A DNA stretch of 42,279 bases from Mollicutes bacterium. Lineage in GTDB: Bacteria; Bacillota_I; Bacilli_A; Izemoplasmatales; Izemoplasmataceae. The position numbers were made by a program, and so were the translations under genes. Location: assembly GCA_003553945.1 (NCBI GenBank), contig PWEL01000005.1:1-42279 (forward strand). Reading direction: 5' to 3'. Positions 8,214-16,755 of this stretch are shown here, piece by piece. How positions within the stretch are numbered: position 1 is the first letter of the stretch; the number at the start of each line of letters is the position of its first letter. A model generated the notes under the pieces. The model worked only from the letters and a program-made list of their open reading frames with translations. It searched no databases and had not been told where the DNA came from.

Positions 8214-9050
8214 CTACCCATCCTGTACGCTGATATCTTCTTTCTCTATCAAGCGGGCGGTTCCACCCACATAAATCCTCATGCCTTCAGCGCTGTTTTC
8301 AACGCGGGCGGTTATTCTCGATGGCTTCCCCATGAGATCCCCCTGTTCGAACATGAAGATGCGTCCGCCATTCTTTTCATGCAGCGAGGCCGCTAAAGAA
8401 ACGCACGCTGTCCCGGTCGCGCTCTCCTCGGGGATGCCGATGGGCGGCAGAAAATTGCGCAGGAATATATCGCCGCCGGTCAGTGCGTCCTCGGTGTAGA
8501 CGCACAGTCCGGAAGCATCATATGACTCTAGAAGTTCCGCGATGCGTCTCGAATCGACATGAAGCCTCTTCAAATCCTCGTTGCGCTCTACTTTCACATA
8601 CAATTCACACACACCTGAATCTATCCGCTGAACAGGCGGAACACCATCGACATTCAAAAGACGCGCAAAAGGGGATGGGTCTTCAAGCGTCTCGATGACA
8701 GGCTGGGCGAAACCCAGCTGGACATCCTTCTCCCCTACAAGCACCCGGATGGGCCCTGCTTTGGTGGAGAGTGCGTAAACGCCCGGAGGGATGCGCCCCT
8801 CGTCGCGCAATGCGTTGAATGCGGCCACTGTGGCATGACCGCACATGTCGACCTCGGCGGTCGGAGTGAAAAAACGGGCCGAAAAGGCGTCCTTCGCCAA
8901 GACGCGCACAAAGGCGGTCTCCGAATACCCCGCATAATGCGCTATACGTTGCATGGTGCCTTCGTCGAGGTCGCCGTTAAATATCATCGCGGCTTCGTTT
9001 CCACCCTCGTCGCCTCTTGGAAACGCGGCAAGCCTGTAGAGCTTTGGCAA
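8214..9050 (-). CDS. PhzF-family isomerase/epimerase-like protein
   Basis: The 278-residue protein matches the diaminopimelate-epimerase-like fold of PhzF proteins: near the N-terminus GGNEAAMIF, the general-acid/base glutamate E44 in YSETAFV, then DMCGHATVAAF and, in the second half, ESATGTACVSLAA. Most family members outside phenazine clusters have no known substrate, and no phenazine genes are nearby, so the role is open. The only possible start is TTG 9050; an in-frame TGA lies 6 bases further upstream, and GAGG stands 9 bases before the TTG. The gene is divergent from the HD-GYP gene and leads towards the coiled-coil gene 47 bases downstream. Confidence 0.85.
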   Translation of the reverse strand: MPKLYRLAAFPRGDEGGNEAAMIFNGDLDEGTMQRIAHYAGYSETAFVRVLAKDAFSARFFTPTAEVDMCGHATVAAFNALRDEGRIPPGVYALSTKAGPIRVLVGEKDVQLGFAQPVIETLEDPSPFARLLNVDGVPPVQRIDSGVCELYVKVERNEDLKRLHVDSRRIAELLESYDASGLCVYTEDALTGGDIFLRNFLPPIGIPEESATGTACVSLAASLHEKNGGRIFMFEQGDLMGKPSRITARVENSAEGMRIYVGGTARLIEKEDISVQDG

Positions 9051-9138
9051 TGCGCATCACCTCTTTATATTTCAAGTATAGCCTATTTAAAATCCCTTGC
9101 AAAGCAAAAAAGATTTTTTTCAGCTCCATCCCTTATGG

Positions 9139-9144
9139 TAGAAT
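9139..9144 (+). promoter_or_regulatory. Candidate -10 for the HD-GYP gene
   Basis: TAGAAT (5 of 6 to TATAAT) about 20 bases before the start; the -35 side is a poor T-rich stretch. Confidence 0.3.
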
Positions 9145-9164
9145 AGTTTTGAGAGGTGAACACC

Positions 9165-11177
9165 ATGCGTTTTCCCCTGACCTTCACAAAAGGCCTGCTG
9201 ATCGCGGCCGCTATATTCCTCTTCAAATGGGGCGGCCATTTTTTCGCCGCCGAGACCATGGAAGCCCCTGTCTTCAATCCGGCCGTGGGCGTTGCGCTCG
9301 CCATCATGCTGCTATATTCAAAAAAAGCGTTGATTCCCATACTCATCGGGTTCTTCCCCGCGGAGCTCTTGGGCATTCTTGAAGAAGGCGCCCCCTTCTG
9401 GGGTGCGCTCCCCCTCACCCTAGCCTTCGCGATAAAACTGCTCATCGCCTATCATATCTCGGTTCGCTTCAAGCTCACTGAACGCTTCTTCGATTACAAT
9501 AAGACAAAGGTCCTTTTTTTATTCCTGCTCATAGTGGCCATCGTCTCTGTTGCGAGCGGGATCATCTGCCTCATCATGAACCCATTATGCTATTGGCTTG
9601 ATCACAACCTCGCCTTGCTTCTCTCCCGTATGCTGGCGGTCTTCACCGGCATCACGCTGTTGACGCCGCTTGTCTATCTTTCGCTTGTGGAGAGCGCAGA
9701 CACTGGCAAGCTCAAGGACAAGGCAGGGGGCTACGCCCTTTTCTTCACACTTTTCATCGGCGCCATCATTCTCTTCACGATTCCTGATACTATATTCGTC
9801 TTCATGCGGCATATGTATCTCTTTGCACTGTTCTTTGTCATAGGGGCCTATCTTCTTCCCTATAGCTATATCACCATCGCGCTCCTCGTTTTCCTCTTCG
9901 CGCCTATCTTCTTTAAAACGGCCGGACTCTACGAAGTCGAGAATCATCCGTTGTTGCTGACTACAATGGGCGCCTTCAGTGTGATTACGCTCGCTTTGGT
10001 CTTCTCCATCAAGCCCAAGAAGGATCTGCAGATGGAAAAGCGGGAAGCTCTTGAAGACACCACGCAATCCCTCGACCATACCATCGGATATCTCCGGGAA
10101 TTGCTTGAACTCTCCAAGGATATCCTCGAAGGGGACATCTCTTCAGATATCTTCTCCCAGAAGGCTTTTTTCATCACCAATCACCTCTTCACCGATGCCG
10201 AGGCCTCCTTCAGCTATCACGAAAAGGACGGAGCCATCGAGATGGCTTATGCAAAAGGGTATCCCGTCAGGCGCGTCCCTTTCCTCTATGAGCTGCATGA
10301 TGCTGACGCTATGCAGACATCCCAGCACATCTACATTGAAAACCCGGCAAGGACACTTGCCTCCAAATACGGCGAGACGTTTGAACAGCTGAATGCCGGG
10401 GATATAGATTTCAAACGGCATTATTTCATCTTCACGTTCACGCCTTCGCATCGTTTCATCGTGGCATTGGACTACGACATGAACAAACCACTGAGCGCCG
10501 CCTTGATCAGGCGTATGAAAACGTTCGCCGCCCTTTTGAACAAACTATTCTACAAAAGCTATGTATCAACGCTCACAGTATCGATCAAGGAAGACATCAT
10601 CCTCACGTTCGCAAGAGCCCTTGAACTCTATGATCGTTACACCCGCGGCCACAGCGAGGACGTTGCGGTCCTGGCCACGGCCATCTCAAAACACATGAAT
10701 GTGCTGGAGGACGAGCGCGATGAACTCTACTGGGCCGGGCTTTTGCATGACATCGGCAAAATCGGTGTCGACCATCAGATCCTCAATAAAAAAGAAACCC
10801 TCAGCGACGAAGAATACGCCGAAATCAAAGCGCATGTCAACTACAGTCACGACATGCTCAAGGACGCTGAAAGCCTCGAGAACGTGGCCCGCATGGTAAG
10901 GGACCACCATGAATGGTGGAACGGCGAAGGCTATCCTGATGGTCTGAAGGGCGAGGAAATCTCTAAAGGGGGACGCATATTGAGCGTCGCAGACGCCATC
11001 GCCACGATGTCCTCGGACAGACCTTACAGAAAAAGAAGGACCTCCGTCGAGGCAATCAAGAAAGAGCTCAGACGCTATCAGGGCGAACAATTCGCACCGG
11101 ACGTCACAGACGCCGCCATCGAGCTTCTCGACGCGAACATACTCGAAAAAATGAAAAACTCAAGCACTCGGGCTTGA
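9165..11177 (+). CDS. Membrane HD-GYP c-di-GMP phosphodiesterase
   Basis: Predicted to break down c-di-GMP. Residues 1-290 contain about eight hydrophobic segments in a MASE1-like sensor arrangement (early NPAVGVALAIMLL). Residues about 300-460 form a cytosolic GAF-like or linker region, and about 480-665 hold the HD-GYP domain: HSEDVA, GLLHDIGKIG, the metal-site DHHEWWNGEGYPDG stretch and SVADAIATMSSDRPYR. All signature residues of an active HD-GYP enzyme are visible. A GTG at 9156 is in frame, but GAGAGGTG is better placed for ATG 9165 (670 residues). The gene balances the two GGDEF genes in this window, so c-di-GMP is probably both made and removed locally. The stop falls inside the terminator stem. 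Confidence 0.9.
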   Translation: MRFPLTFTKGLLIAAAIFLFKWGGHFFAAETMEAPVFNPAVGVALAIMLLYSKKALIPILIGFFPAELLGILEEGAPFWGALPLTLAFAIKLLIAYHISVRFKLTERFFDYNKTKVLFLFLLIVAIVSVASGIICLIMNPLCYWLDHNLALLLSRMLAVFTGITLLTPLVYLSLVESADTGKLKDKAGGYALFFTLFIGAIILFTIPDTIFVFMRHMYLFALFFVIGAYLLPYSYITIALLVFLFAPIFFKTAGLYEVENHPLLLTTMGAFSVITLALVFSIKPKKDLQMEKREALEDTTQSLDHTIGYLRELLELSKDILEGDISSDIFSQKAFFITNHLFTDAEASFSYHEKDGAIEMAYAKGYPVRRVPFLYELHDADAMQTSQHIYIENPARTLASKYGETFEQLNAGDIDFKRHYFIFTFTPSHRFIVALDYDMNKPLSAALIRRMKTFAALLNKLFYKSYVSTLTVSIKEDIILTFARALELYDRYTRGHSEDVAVLATAISKHMNVLEDERDELYWAGLLHDIGKIGVDHQILNKKETLSDEEYAEIKAHVNYSHDMLKDAESLENVARMVRDHHEWWNGEGYPDGLKGEEISKGGRILSVADAIATMSSDRPYRKRRTSVEAIKKELRRYQGEQFAPDVTDAAIELLDANILEKMKNSSTRA

Positions 11178-11185
11178 GTTTTTTT
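11154..11185 (+). terminator. Intrinsic terminator overlapping the HD-GYP gene stop
   Basis: AACTCAAGC (11157-11165) pairs with GCTTGAGTT (11172-11180), followed by T residues. The opposite strand also has a T-run, so it can serve the convergent amidohydrolase gene. Confidence 0.85.
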
Positions 11186-12722
11186 ATGTCCATTCGGAAA
11201 ACACAGCTTCGCCGGCGATGTAGGTCTCTCTGACCTTCGCCCGTGCGATTGTTTCAGGGTTGTCAGTGTCCAGGCCTTCCACAACGACGAAATCGGCGGA
11301 CTGTCCGCGTTCTAACGCACCCAGCATATCCTCCTGCCGGGAGAAATACGCTGAAACGGCGGTGTAGCTTTCAATCGCCTCAGGAAGGGGCATGGCCTCC
11401 TCGGGAACAAGCGTCTTCCGGTCATTGTACCCAGGGCTTCTCGTCGAGGCGATATAGAGATTGAGCAGAGGGTCGCAAGGCTCGATGGGAGCGTCCGTGG
11501 ATAATGCCGTCGGCACGCGTTGACGCATCGTTTCGAAGAGATACGCATCCTTGAGCCGTTCCCCCAGACGTGCTTCAGCGATGGATATATCGCTGCGGAT
11601 GAAGACGGGTTGGACCTGGGCGCCGATACCGTTGAGGCGCATCCGCTCGATCTGGGTATGATCAGCCAGCTGTGCGTGGATGATCGCATGTCTTGGATGC
11701 TTCCTGTGCGGACTGGCCTCCGCCGCGTCGAGGAAGCGTTCGACAGCCATGTCACCGATCGCATGGACCGCGACGTCCTTCTCATGACTGGAAGCCAGGG
11801 TGAATAGGCGCTTGAGCTCTGAAAAGCCTTGCACTTCAGTGCCGTAGGTGTCGGCATCCTCATAAGGCGCACGGAGGAGCGCCGTGCGCGCACCCAGGGA
11901 GCCATCTATGAACCGCTTGAGAGGGCCACTCCGGAAACGCCCGGAGGTGAATTCGCCATAGCCCTTCTGTAAAAACTCCTCCATCGTATCGAGGGGCAGG
12001 TTGACTTGTTCATAGACACGCAGTTTCAACTCTCCCTTGGCATGCAACGCCTTGAACGCATCGAGCACCAGTTCATAGGGCGCGGTAGTCACAGCGAAAT
12101 CATCGCTCCCCACAGCTGTGATGCCGCGTTCCAACAATGCATCCTGAGCGGCGAGGATGTCGCGCTTCAGGGTTTCAATGTCGGAAGGGGGGAGGACGCT
12201 TTTAATCCAGGGACGCGCTTCTTCCTTGAAAAACCCTTTCTTCAGGTCGACATCCGCTTCCAGTTCAGACGGGACAGGTTTCTCAAGACGGTCGATCGCG
12301 GCTTGATTGGCGACGATCAGATGCCCGCACGCCCGGGTGATGAGGATGGGGACCGAGGTGGAGACGGCGTCGAGATCCTGTTTCTCGATACTTCTCTTCT
12401 CGTCGAGGCGTTCTTCATGGAACCCCCGCCCTAGAAGATAAGGGACGCCGTCTGCATGAGCTTTCAACTCCCGCTGCATCTCTTCGATCGATGCAGGTCG
12501 GGACGCATCATACATGGAAAAAGTCATCCCGGTCCCGAGCAAATGCATGTGCGCATCATGGAATCCGGGCAGCACCTTGGCGTCCTTTAAGTCGACGATG
12601 CGGTCGATATCCTTTTTCAGAATGGCGGAGGCTTTGCCGAAACTATGGAAGCGGCCGTCCTCGACGATGAAGGCGTCGGCCTTTTTTTTGAAGAGGTCGG
12701 CGTGGATATAGGCGGTTTTCAT
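11184..12722 (-). CDS. Amidohydrolase, YtcJ-like (amidohydrolase 3 family)
   Basis: A metal-dependent hydrolase of unknown substrate. GFHDAHMHLLGTG near residue 55 is the first metal-binding HxH of the amidohydrolase barrel. Later come HAIGDMAVERFLDA, IIHAQLADH and the metal-binding aspartate in STDAPIEPCDP, all typical of the YtcJ/exoenzyme-regulator group. The N- and C-terminal parts supply the usual small beta-domain. I chose ATG 12722 (512 residues) because AGGAAGGAA lies 7 bases upstream; the reading frame extends to 12770 but without a ribosome site. It follows htpG by 57 bases that contain a strong hairpin. Function cannot be narrowed from context. Confidence 0.85.
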   Translation of the reverse strand: MKTAYIHADLFKKKADAFIVEDGRFHSFGKASAILKKDIDRIVDLKDAKVLPGFHDAHMHLLGTGMTFSMYDASRPASIEEMQRELKAHADGVPYLLGRGFHEERLDEKRSIEKQDLDAVSTSVPILITRACGHLIVANQAAIDRLEKPVPSELEADVDLKKGFFKEEARPWIKSVLPPSDIETLKRDILAAQDALLERGITAVGSDDFAVTTAPYELVLDAFKALHAKGELKLRVYEQVNLPLDTMEEFLQKGYGEFTSGRFRSGPLKRFIDGSLGARTALLRAPYEDADTYGTEVQGFSELKRLFTLASSHEKDVAVHAIGDMAVERFLDAAEASPHRKHPRHAIIHAQLADHTQIERMRLNGIGAQVQPVFIRSDISIAEARLGERLKDAYLFETMRQRVPTALSTDAPIEPCDPLLNLYIASTRSPGYNDRKTLVPEEAMPLPEAIESYTAVSAYFSRQEDMLGALERGQSADFVVVEGLDTDNPETIARAKVRETYIAGEAVFSEWT

Positions 12723-12749
12723 GAGTATTCCTTCCTGCTTATGGAAAGC

Positions 12750-12768
12750 GCCGGCGGAGGACGCCGGC
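12750..12768 (-). terminator. GC-rich hairpin between htpG and the amidohydrolase gene
   Basis: A perfect inverted repeat GCCGGCG-GAGGA-CGCCGGC. On the htpG transcript the T-tract after it is poor (GCTTTCC), so it may attenuate or stabilise the 3' end rather than stop transcription fully. Confidence 0.5.
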
Positions 12769-12779
12769 ACTTACAAGCG

Positions 12780-14681
12780 CTACTTGGTCGCTTCGACCAT
12801 CAGTTGGGCCATGAGGTCGGAGACTTCCTTGGGATTTTCAATGGGGTAGCCTTCGATGAGGAGCGCCTGATGATAGAGAAGATTGGCATAGTCCTCTACT
12901 TTGCGCTTGTCCTTCTCATGCACACTTTTCAGGGCCTGGAAGAGCTCGTGGTCCGGGTTGATCTCGAGGATCTTCTCGGCCTGGAGCTCTTGTGCCTGTG
13001 ATTGCGGCATCTGCTTAAGCACCTTCTCCATCTCGAGGCTGAGGCCCTCCCCGCTCACAAGACAGACGGGAGAATCCTTGAGCCTGCCCGAGAGACGGAC
13101 GTCCTTGACTTTATCCTTGAGTGCCTTTTTCAAGGACTTGATCAATTTGGAATGTTCTTTCTGCTGTTCTTCGATCTCTTCTTTCTTGTCTTCATCAAGG
13201 AGGTCGTTCTCGCCCTGCTGGATCGATTTGAAAGGCACGTCCTCGTATTCGGTGAGGAACTGGACCATGAATTCATCGACATCCTCTGTGAAGAACAGTA
13301 CTTCGTAATCCTTCTCTTTCACGGCATCCATCTGGGGAAGGTTCATGATCTGGTCCTTGTTCTTGCCGCTGGCATAGTAGATGGCCTCCTGGGGCTCCGG
13401 CATCCTTTCGATGTATTCGGAGAGGGTCACGTATTCATCGCTTTTCGAGGTCTTGAACATGATGAGGTCCTTGAGTTTATCCTTGTTCGCGCCGAACTGG
13501 TCATAAATGCCGTATTTAAGGATTGTGCCGTAGGCCTCGTAGAACTCGATATATTTCTCGCGGTCGTTCTTGAGCATCTTCTCGAGCTCGCTCTTGATCT
13601 TCTTCTCGAGATGCTGTGCGATCTTTCTGAGCTGTCGATTGTGCTGCAGCATCTCACGTGAGATGTTCAATGACAGATCGCTTGAATCGACAAGGCCCTT
13701 GACGAAACGGAAATGTTCAGGAACGAGCGCTTTGTTCTTATCCTCGATAAAGACACCCTTGGAATAGAGCTGAAGGCCTTTTTCATACTTTTCCGTGAAG
13801 AAGTCATATGGCGGCTTCTTGGGGATGAAGACCAGAGCTGTATAGGTGATGAGCCCTTCAACGCTTGTGTGGATGACCTTCAGGGGGTCTTCGAATTCAT
13901 TGAACTGACGCTTGTAGAATTCATTGAGCGCTTCATCATCGAGCTCGCTCTTCGGTTTCTGCCAGATGGGCACCATGGAGTTGAGCGTCTCGACTTCCTT
14001 ATACGTTTCGGCTTCTACTTCCTCATCCTCTTTCTCTTTTGTCTTGGTCTTTTCCATCCTGATGGGGTAGCGGATATAGTCGCTGTACTTTTTCACGATG
14101 CGTTCGATGGTGTTCTCTTCGAGATATTCGGAGTAATAGGCTTCATGCTCCTCGTCGTCTTCACGCAGCACAATGATGACACTCGTGCCTATGTCGTCCT
14201 TGTCAATCGTTTCGATCGTATAGGTGGATTCACCAGTGCTCCGCCACTCATAACCTGTATCGGCATAGGGCGAGCGTGTGCGCACAATGACCTCCCGGGC
14301 GACCATGAATGCAGAATAGAACCCCACACCGAACTGGCCGATGATATCGAGGTCCTTTTTCTCAAGCTTTTCCATGAACGCTTTCGAACCGCTCTCCGCG
14401 ATGGTACCAATCTCGCTCACGAGCTCGTCCTCCGTCATGCCGATTCCGTTGTCCCTCACAGTAAGGGTACGGCCCTCTTTGTCCGGTTCGATGAAAATCT
14501 CGTGTTCATCAGCCGCCGGAACCGTCTCATCCGTAAGCGAAAGATGGTGACGTTTGTCAATCGCATCGCTTGCGTTCGATATGAGTTCGCGCAGAAAAAT
14601 CTCCTTGTGTGTGTAGATGGCGTTCACCATCAGGTCCAATAGTTTCTTGGATTCAGTCTGAAACTGTTTTGTTTTTGCCAT
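12780..14681 (-). CDS. htpG: HtpG, Hsp90-family molecular chaperone
   Basis: An ATP-dependent cytosolic chaperone that remodels client proteins. The 633-residue length is normal. The GHKL ATPase domain (about 1-230) shows RELISNASDAIDK with the catalytic glutamate and Mg-binding asparagine, DNGIGM and GQFGVGFYSAFM. The middle domain carries the SLNISREMLQ segment that includes the conserved arginine loop, and the C-terminal dimerisation domain ends at about 630. A lysine- and glutamate-rich linker (near 218-235, KTKEKEDEEVEAE) is longer and more charged than in E. coli, as often seen in Gram-positive HtpG. ATG 14681 follows GGAGGGA. A consensus-quality promoter lies just upstream; I see no CIRCE element. 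Confidence 0.97.
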   Translation of the reverse strand: MAKTKQFQTESKKLLDLMVNAIYTHKEIFLRELISNASDAIDKRHHLSLTDETVPAADEHEIFIEPDKEGRTLTVRDNGIGMTEDELVSEIGTIAESGSKAFMEKLEKKDLDIIGQFGVGFYSAFMVAREVIVRTRSPYADTGYEWRSTGESTYTIETIDKDDIGTSVIIVLREDDEEHEAYYSEYLEENTIERIVKKYSDYIRYPIRMEKTKTKEKEDEEVEAETYKEVETLNSMVPIWQKPKSELDDEALNEFYKRQFNEFEDPLKVIHTSVEGLITYTALVFIPKKPPYDFFTEKYEKGLQLYSKGVFIEDKNKALVPEHFRFVKGLVDSSDLSLNISREMLQHNRQLRKIAQHLEKKIKSELEKMLKNDREKYIEFYEAYGTILKYGIYDQFGANKDKLKDLIMFKTSKSDEYVTLSEYIERMPEPQEAIYYASGKNKDQIMNLPQMDAVKEKDYEVLFFTEDVDEFMVQFLTEYEDVPFKSIQQGENDLLDEDKKEEIEEQQKEHSKLIKSLKKALKDKVKDVRLSGRLKDSPVCLVSGEGLSLEMEKVLKQMPQSQAQELQAEKILEINPDHELFQALKSVHEKDKRKVEDYANLLYHQALLIEGYPIENPKEVSDLMAQLMVEATK

Positions 14682-14705
14682 AATCGTCCCTCCAATCCAA
14701 AATAA

Positions 14706-14734
14706 ATTGTATGTGCCGGATGGTGTTTTGTCAA
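14706..14734 (-). promoter_or_regulatory. Sigma-A promoter of htpG
   Basis: On the minus strand TTGACA (14729-14734), 17 bases, TACAAT (14706-14711), about 25 bases before the htpG start. One of the best promoters in the window. Confidence 0.8.
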
Positions 14735-14771
14735 GTCAGATGACCACAGCGAGCGATGCACGCTGTTTAAT

Positions 14772-14794
14772 AAAAAAACCGCCGATGGCGGTTT
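14772..14794 (-). terminator. Intrinsic terminator of the NERD-like gene
   Basis: AAACCGCC/GGCGGTTT with a 3-base loop and a minus-strand run of seven T. The stem abuts and partly overlaps the stop codon of the NERD-like gene and insulates htpG. Confidence 0.85.
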
Positions 14795-15575
14795 ATGAGG
14801 CGGCATTGTGCAGAAGGTTGCGTTCAAGGGTTGTTCTGATATCATCGAGTGTCGAGGCATCGAGCACTGCGGAAGCACTGGCGAGCGCCTCTTGGAAATC
14901 CGATGGCGTGTAGACGCGATTGATCGGCTGACGGAGGTCCGCAGACTCTTCAAGAATCACAACAGGCTCGATATGGTCCTCTCTGAAATTCAAAAGCGCC
15001 TCATGGCGTTTTGCATTCTGCTTGATAGGATTGGGGACCTCCCGCGTTCTCAAGGGACCGTTCTGGCTTATGGTCCAGAAATCCGAGGTCTCGCTCCCAT
15101 ATACCTTGCCGTCTATCGGCTCGAATTTCAATACATAGATGCCGCTTTGATGGAGAAACACGGCATCCGCAAAAGCGAAACCGTTGGCCTGTCTTTCATC
15201 CGGAATCAAGACATGAAAGAACCAGTAACCTTCTTCACTTACTGCTTGAAACGTCTCATACCCCAGTCTGTGACGGTCGGTCTTCAAAAGCGCCTGATAG
15301 GGGATGGATGTCTGCAGGTAAAACTGAGAGCGTTCATAACGGCGTCTTGCGTCCTGCTTTTCCTTATATCGACTGGTTTTCTGATAGAGATACATACCGA
15401 ATGCGGCCGCATTCAACATCAAGACAATGATTGCGAGCAGGAACCCGATCCACGTGAACGCCCTGAAGACATAGATAGTGATAAGCGCCCCTATAAGCAC
15501 GATGAACAGTCCGGCCAGAATATACGGAAAGGTGCGGGAAGACAGCACCGTACCTTCTCCCGACATTTTTCGCAT
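14793..15575 (-). CDS. Membrane protein with divergent NERD (nuclease-related) domain
   Basis: 260 residues. Two adjacent membrane segments (about 17-38 and 42-64) are followed by a charged helix (66-85) and a cytosolic NERD-like domain (about 100-230): AFADAVFLHQSGIYVLKFEP, then GKVYG, DFWT and NPIKQNAKRHEALL. In typical NERD domains the strand after HxxGxxV carries E-x-K, as in the restriction-endonuclease fold. Here the same place reads K150-F-E152, a swap that may abolish or alter nuclease activity. ATG 15575 follows GAGGG by 8 bases. It lies directly downstream of a membrane-anchored XRE regulator, with a 15-base palindrome between them. Function unknown; the domain call rests on the motif pattern. 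Confidence 0.65.
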   Translation of the reverse strand: MRKMSGEGTVLSSRTFPYILAGLFIVLIGALITIYVFRAFTWIGFLLAIIVLMLNAAAFGMYLYQKTSRYKEKQDARRRYERSQFYLQTSIPYQALLKTDRHRLGYETFQAVSEEGYWFFHVLIPDERQANGFAFADAVFLHQSGIYVLKFEPIDGKVYGSETSDFWTISQNGPLRTREVPNPIKQNAKRHEALLNFREDHIEPVVILEESADLRQPINRVYTPSDFQEALASASAVLDASTLDDIRTTLERNLLHNAAS

Positions 15576-15642
15576 ATGACATCCCTCTTCCTTACTTACA
15601 TTTGTACCATGCCTGCAAAAAAATCAAGAGCTCCAACGCTAT

Positions 15643-15657
15643 TTGACAAATTGTCAA
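15643..15657. promoter_or_regulatory. 15-base palindrome between XRE regulator and NERD-like gene
   Basis: TTGACAA-A-TTGTCAA is a perfect inverted repeat seven bases after the XRE gene stop. It contains TTGACA on both strands. It could be an operator for the neighbouring regulator or a -35 box; no good -10 follows at 17 bases. Confidence 0.45.
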
Positions 15658-15663
15658 CTGTCA

Positions 15664-16617
15664 TCAAGCGTCTTTATGTGCTTCCCTCCTTTTAACCGTA
15701 AAACTCGCGAACAGCCGCAGCTTCTCATTCGCATAGAGCCAGCTGAGAATCAGGTGAAGCTGCAGAAGGAGGTAAGCGACAGGCATAAGCCATGTTTCTG
15801 TGAGACCGCCTCCGTGCAGGATTTCACCATAGGCGACAGAGAAGAACGCATAGATTACGATTGAAACCACCTTCAACACGAGGAACTTATAGGTGTTCAA
15901 ACGCTTGTTCGCCCATTTATCGGCAATCACTTCTTTCACGGTCTTTCCTGAGGCGACCGTGACGAACATATAGATGAAGAACAGTATGTAAAAGACAGTG
16001 AGCGCACTGAATACAACCATGTCCACCTCTCCCAGGGAGTCGATGACCAAAGACATGAAGAAAAGCAAGGAAGAAAGAAGGGCCAGCCACAGGAGTATCT
16101 CCACAAAGGGGGTGCCGAACGCATCCTTCTCCCCGTTCTCTTTCACATAGGCAATGCTTTCGCCTTCGTTGTAGACGGGAATCAACTCATCCTGGCCGTT
16201 CTCATAGAAGAAGATGCGGTATATATGATAGAAAGCGAGAAAGACAGTCACGAAAAACCAGATGAGCAAGGCGTTGAAACTTTCAAAAAACACATAGGCA
16301 TTCAACGACAAAATCCAGAGTATGCTAAAGGGGACCGTCACTCTGTTCCAAAGGGGCATATACGGCTTCTTGACCGCATAATATCGAACTGGCAGCTTCG
16401 GGGTATCGCTAGGCTTATCCATGAGATGCCCTGTGGAAACGCCATAGAGGGCCGCAAGCGCCTGGAGCACATCGCTCGATACCGCCCTTCTGCCGCGTTC
16501 GTAATTGGAGATCGTCGATGCGTCGACATTCACACGCTTCGCGACATACTTCTGCGATAGCCCGGCCGATTCCCGGCAGGCACGCAGCCGTTGTCCTATC
16601 CAATGCGCGTTGTTCAT
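15664..16617 (-). CDS. Membrane-anchored XRE-family transcriptional regulator
   Basis: 317 residues. Residues 6-62 form a Cro/CI-type helix-turn-helix (GLSQKYVAKRVNVDASTISNYERGRR). The rest contains about seven hydrophobic segments in three clusters (near 90-110, 115-135, 175-215, 245-300). A DNA-binding head on a multi-span membrane domain implies regulation by a membrane signal, as in one-component membrane regulators. ATG 16617 follows AAGGAGGGGG. The gene has its own AT-rich upstream region after the tpx terminator and is probably co-transcribed with the NERD-like gene 88 bases downstream. Targets are unknown; the palindrome downstream is one candidate. Confidence 0.85.
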   Translation of the reverse strand: MNNAHWIGQRLRACRESAGLSQKYVAKRVNVDASTISNYERGRRAVSSDVLQALAALYGVSTGHLMDKPSDTPKLPVRYYAVKKPYMPLWNRVTVPFSILWILSLNAYVFFESFNALLIWFFVTVFLAFYHIYRIFFYENGQDELIPVYNEGESIAYVKENGEKDAFGTPFVEILLWLALLSSLLFFMSLVIDSLGEVDMVVFSALTVFYILFFIYMFVTVASGKTVKEVIADKWANKRLNTYKFLVLKVVSIVIYAFFSVAYGEILHGGGLTETWLMPVAYLLLQLHLILSWLYANEKLRLFASFTVKRREAHKDA

Positions 16618-16684
16618 CCATCCCCCTCCTTCACCATGTTGAAAACTTTTTGTTATATTTTAACATATGCTTTCCGTTTCAGAC

Positions 16685-16736
16685 GAAAAAAATCCCTTAA
16701 AGCAGTCCCCGAGTCCGCGGTGACTGCTTTAAGGGA
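16685..16736 (-). terminator. Strong intrinsic terminator after tpx
   Basis: A 15-base-pair stem (16693-16707 with 16722-16736; TCCCTTAAAGCAGTC and its complement) followed on the minus strand by a run of seven T. Confidence 0.92.
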
Positions 16737-16755
16737 AGCGTATCAAGTCGATGTC

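Noticed and set aside
13713-14642. 309-residue open frame on the plus strand
   Set aside because: Antisense to htpG, whose motifs are unmistakable; no family features or ribosome site.
14808-15695. 295-residue open frame on the plus strand
   Set aside because: Antisense to the NERD-like gene, which has a ribosome site, terminator and domain pattern.
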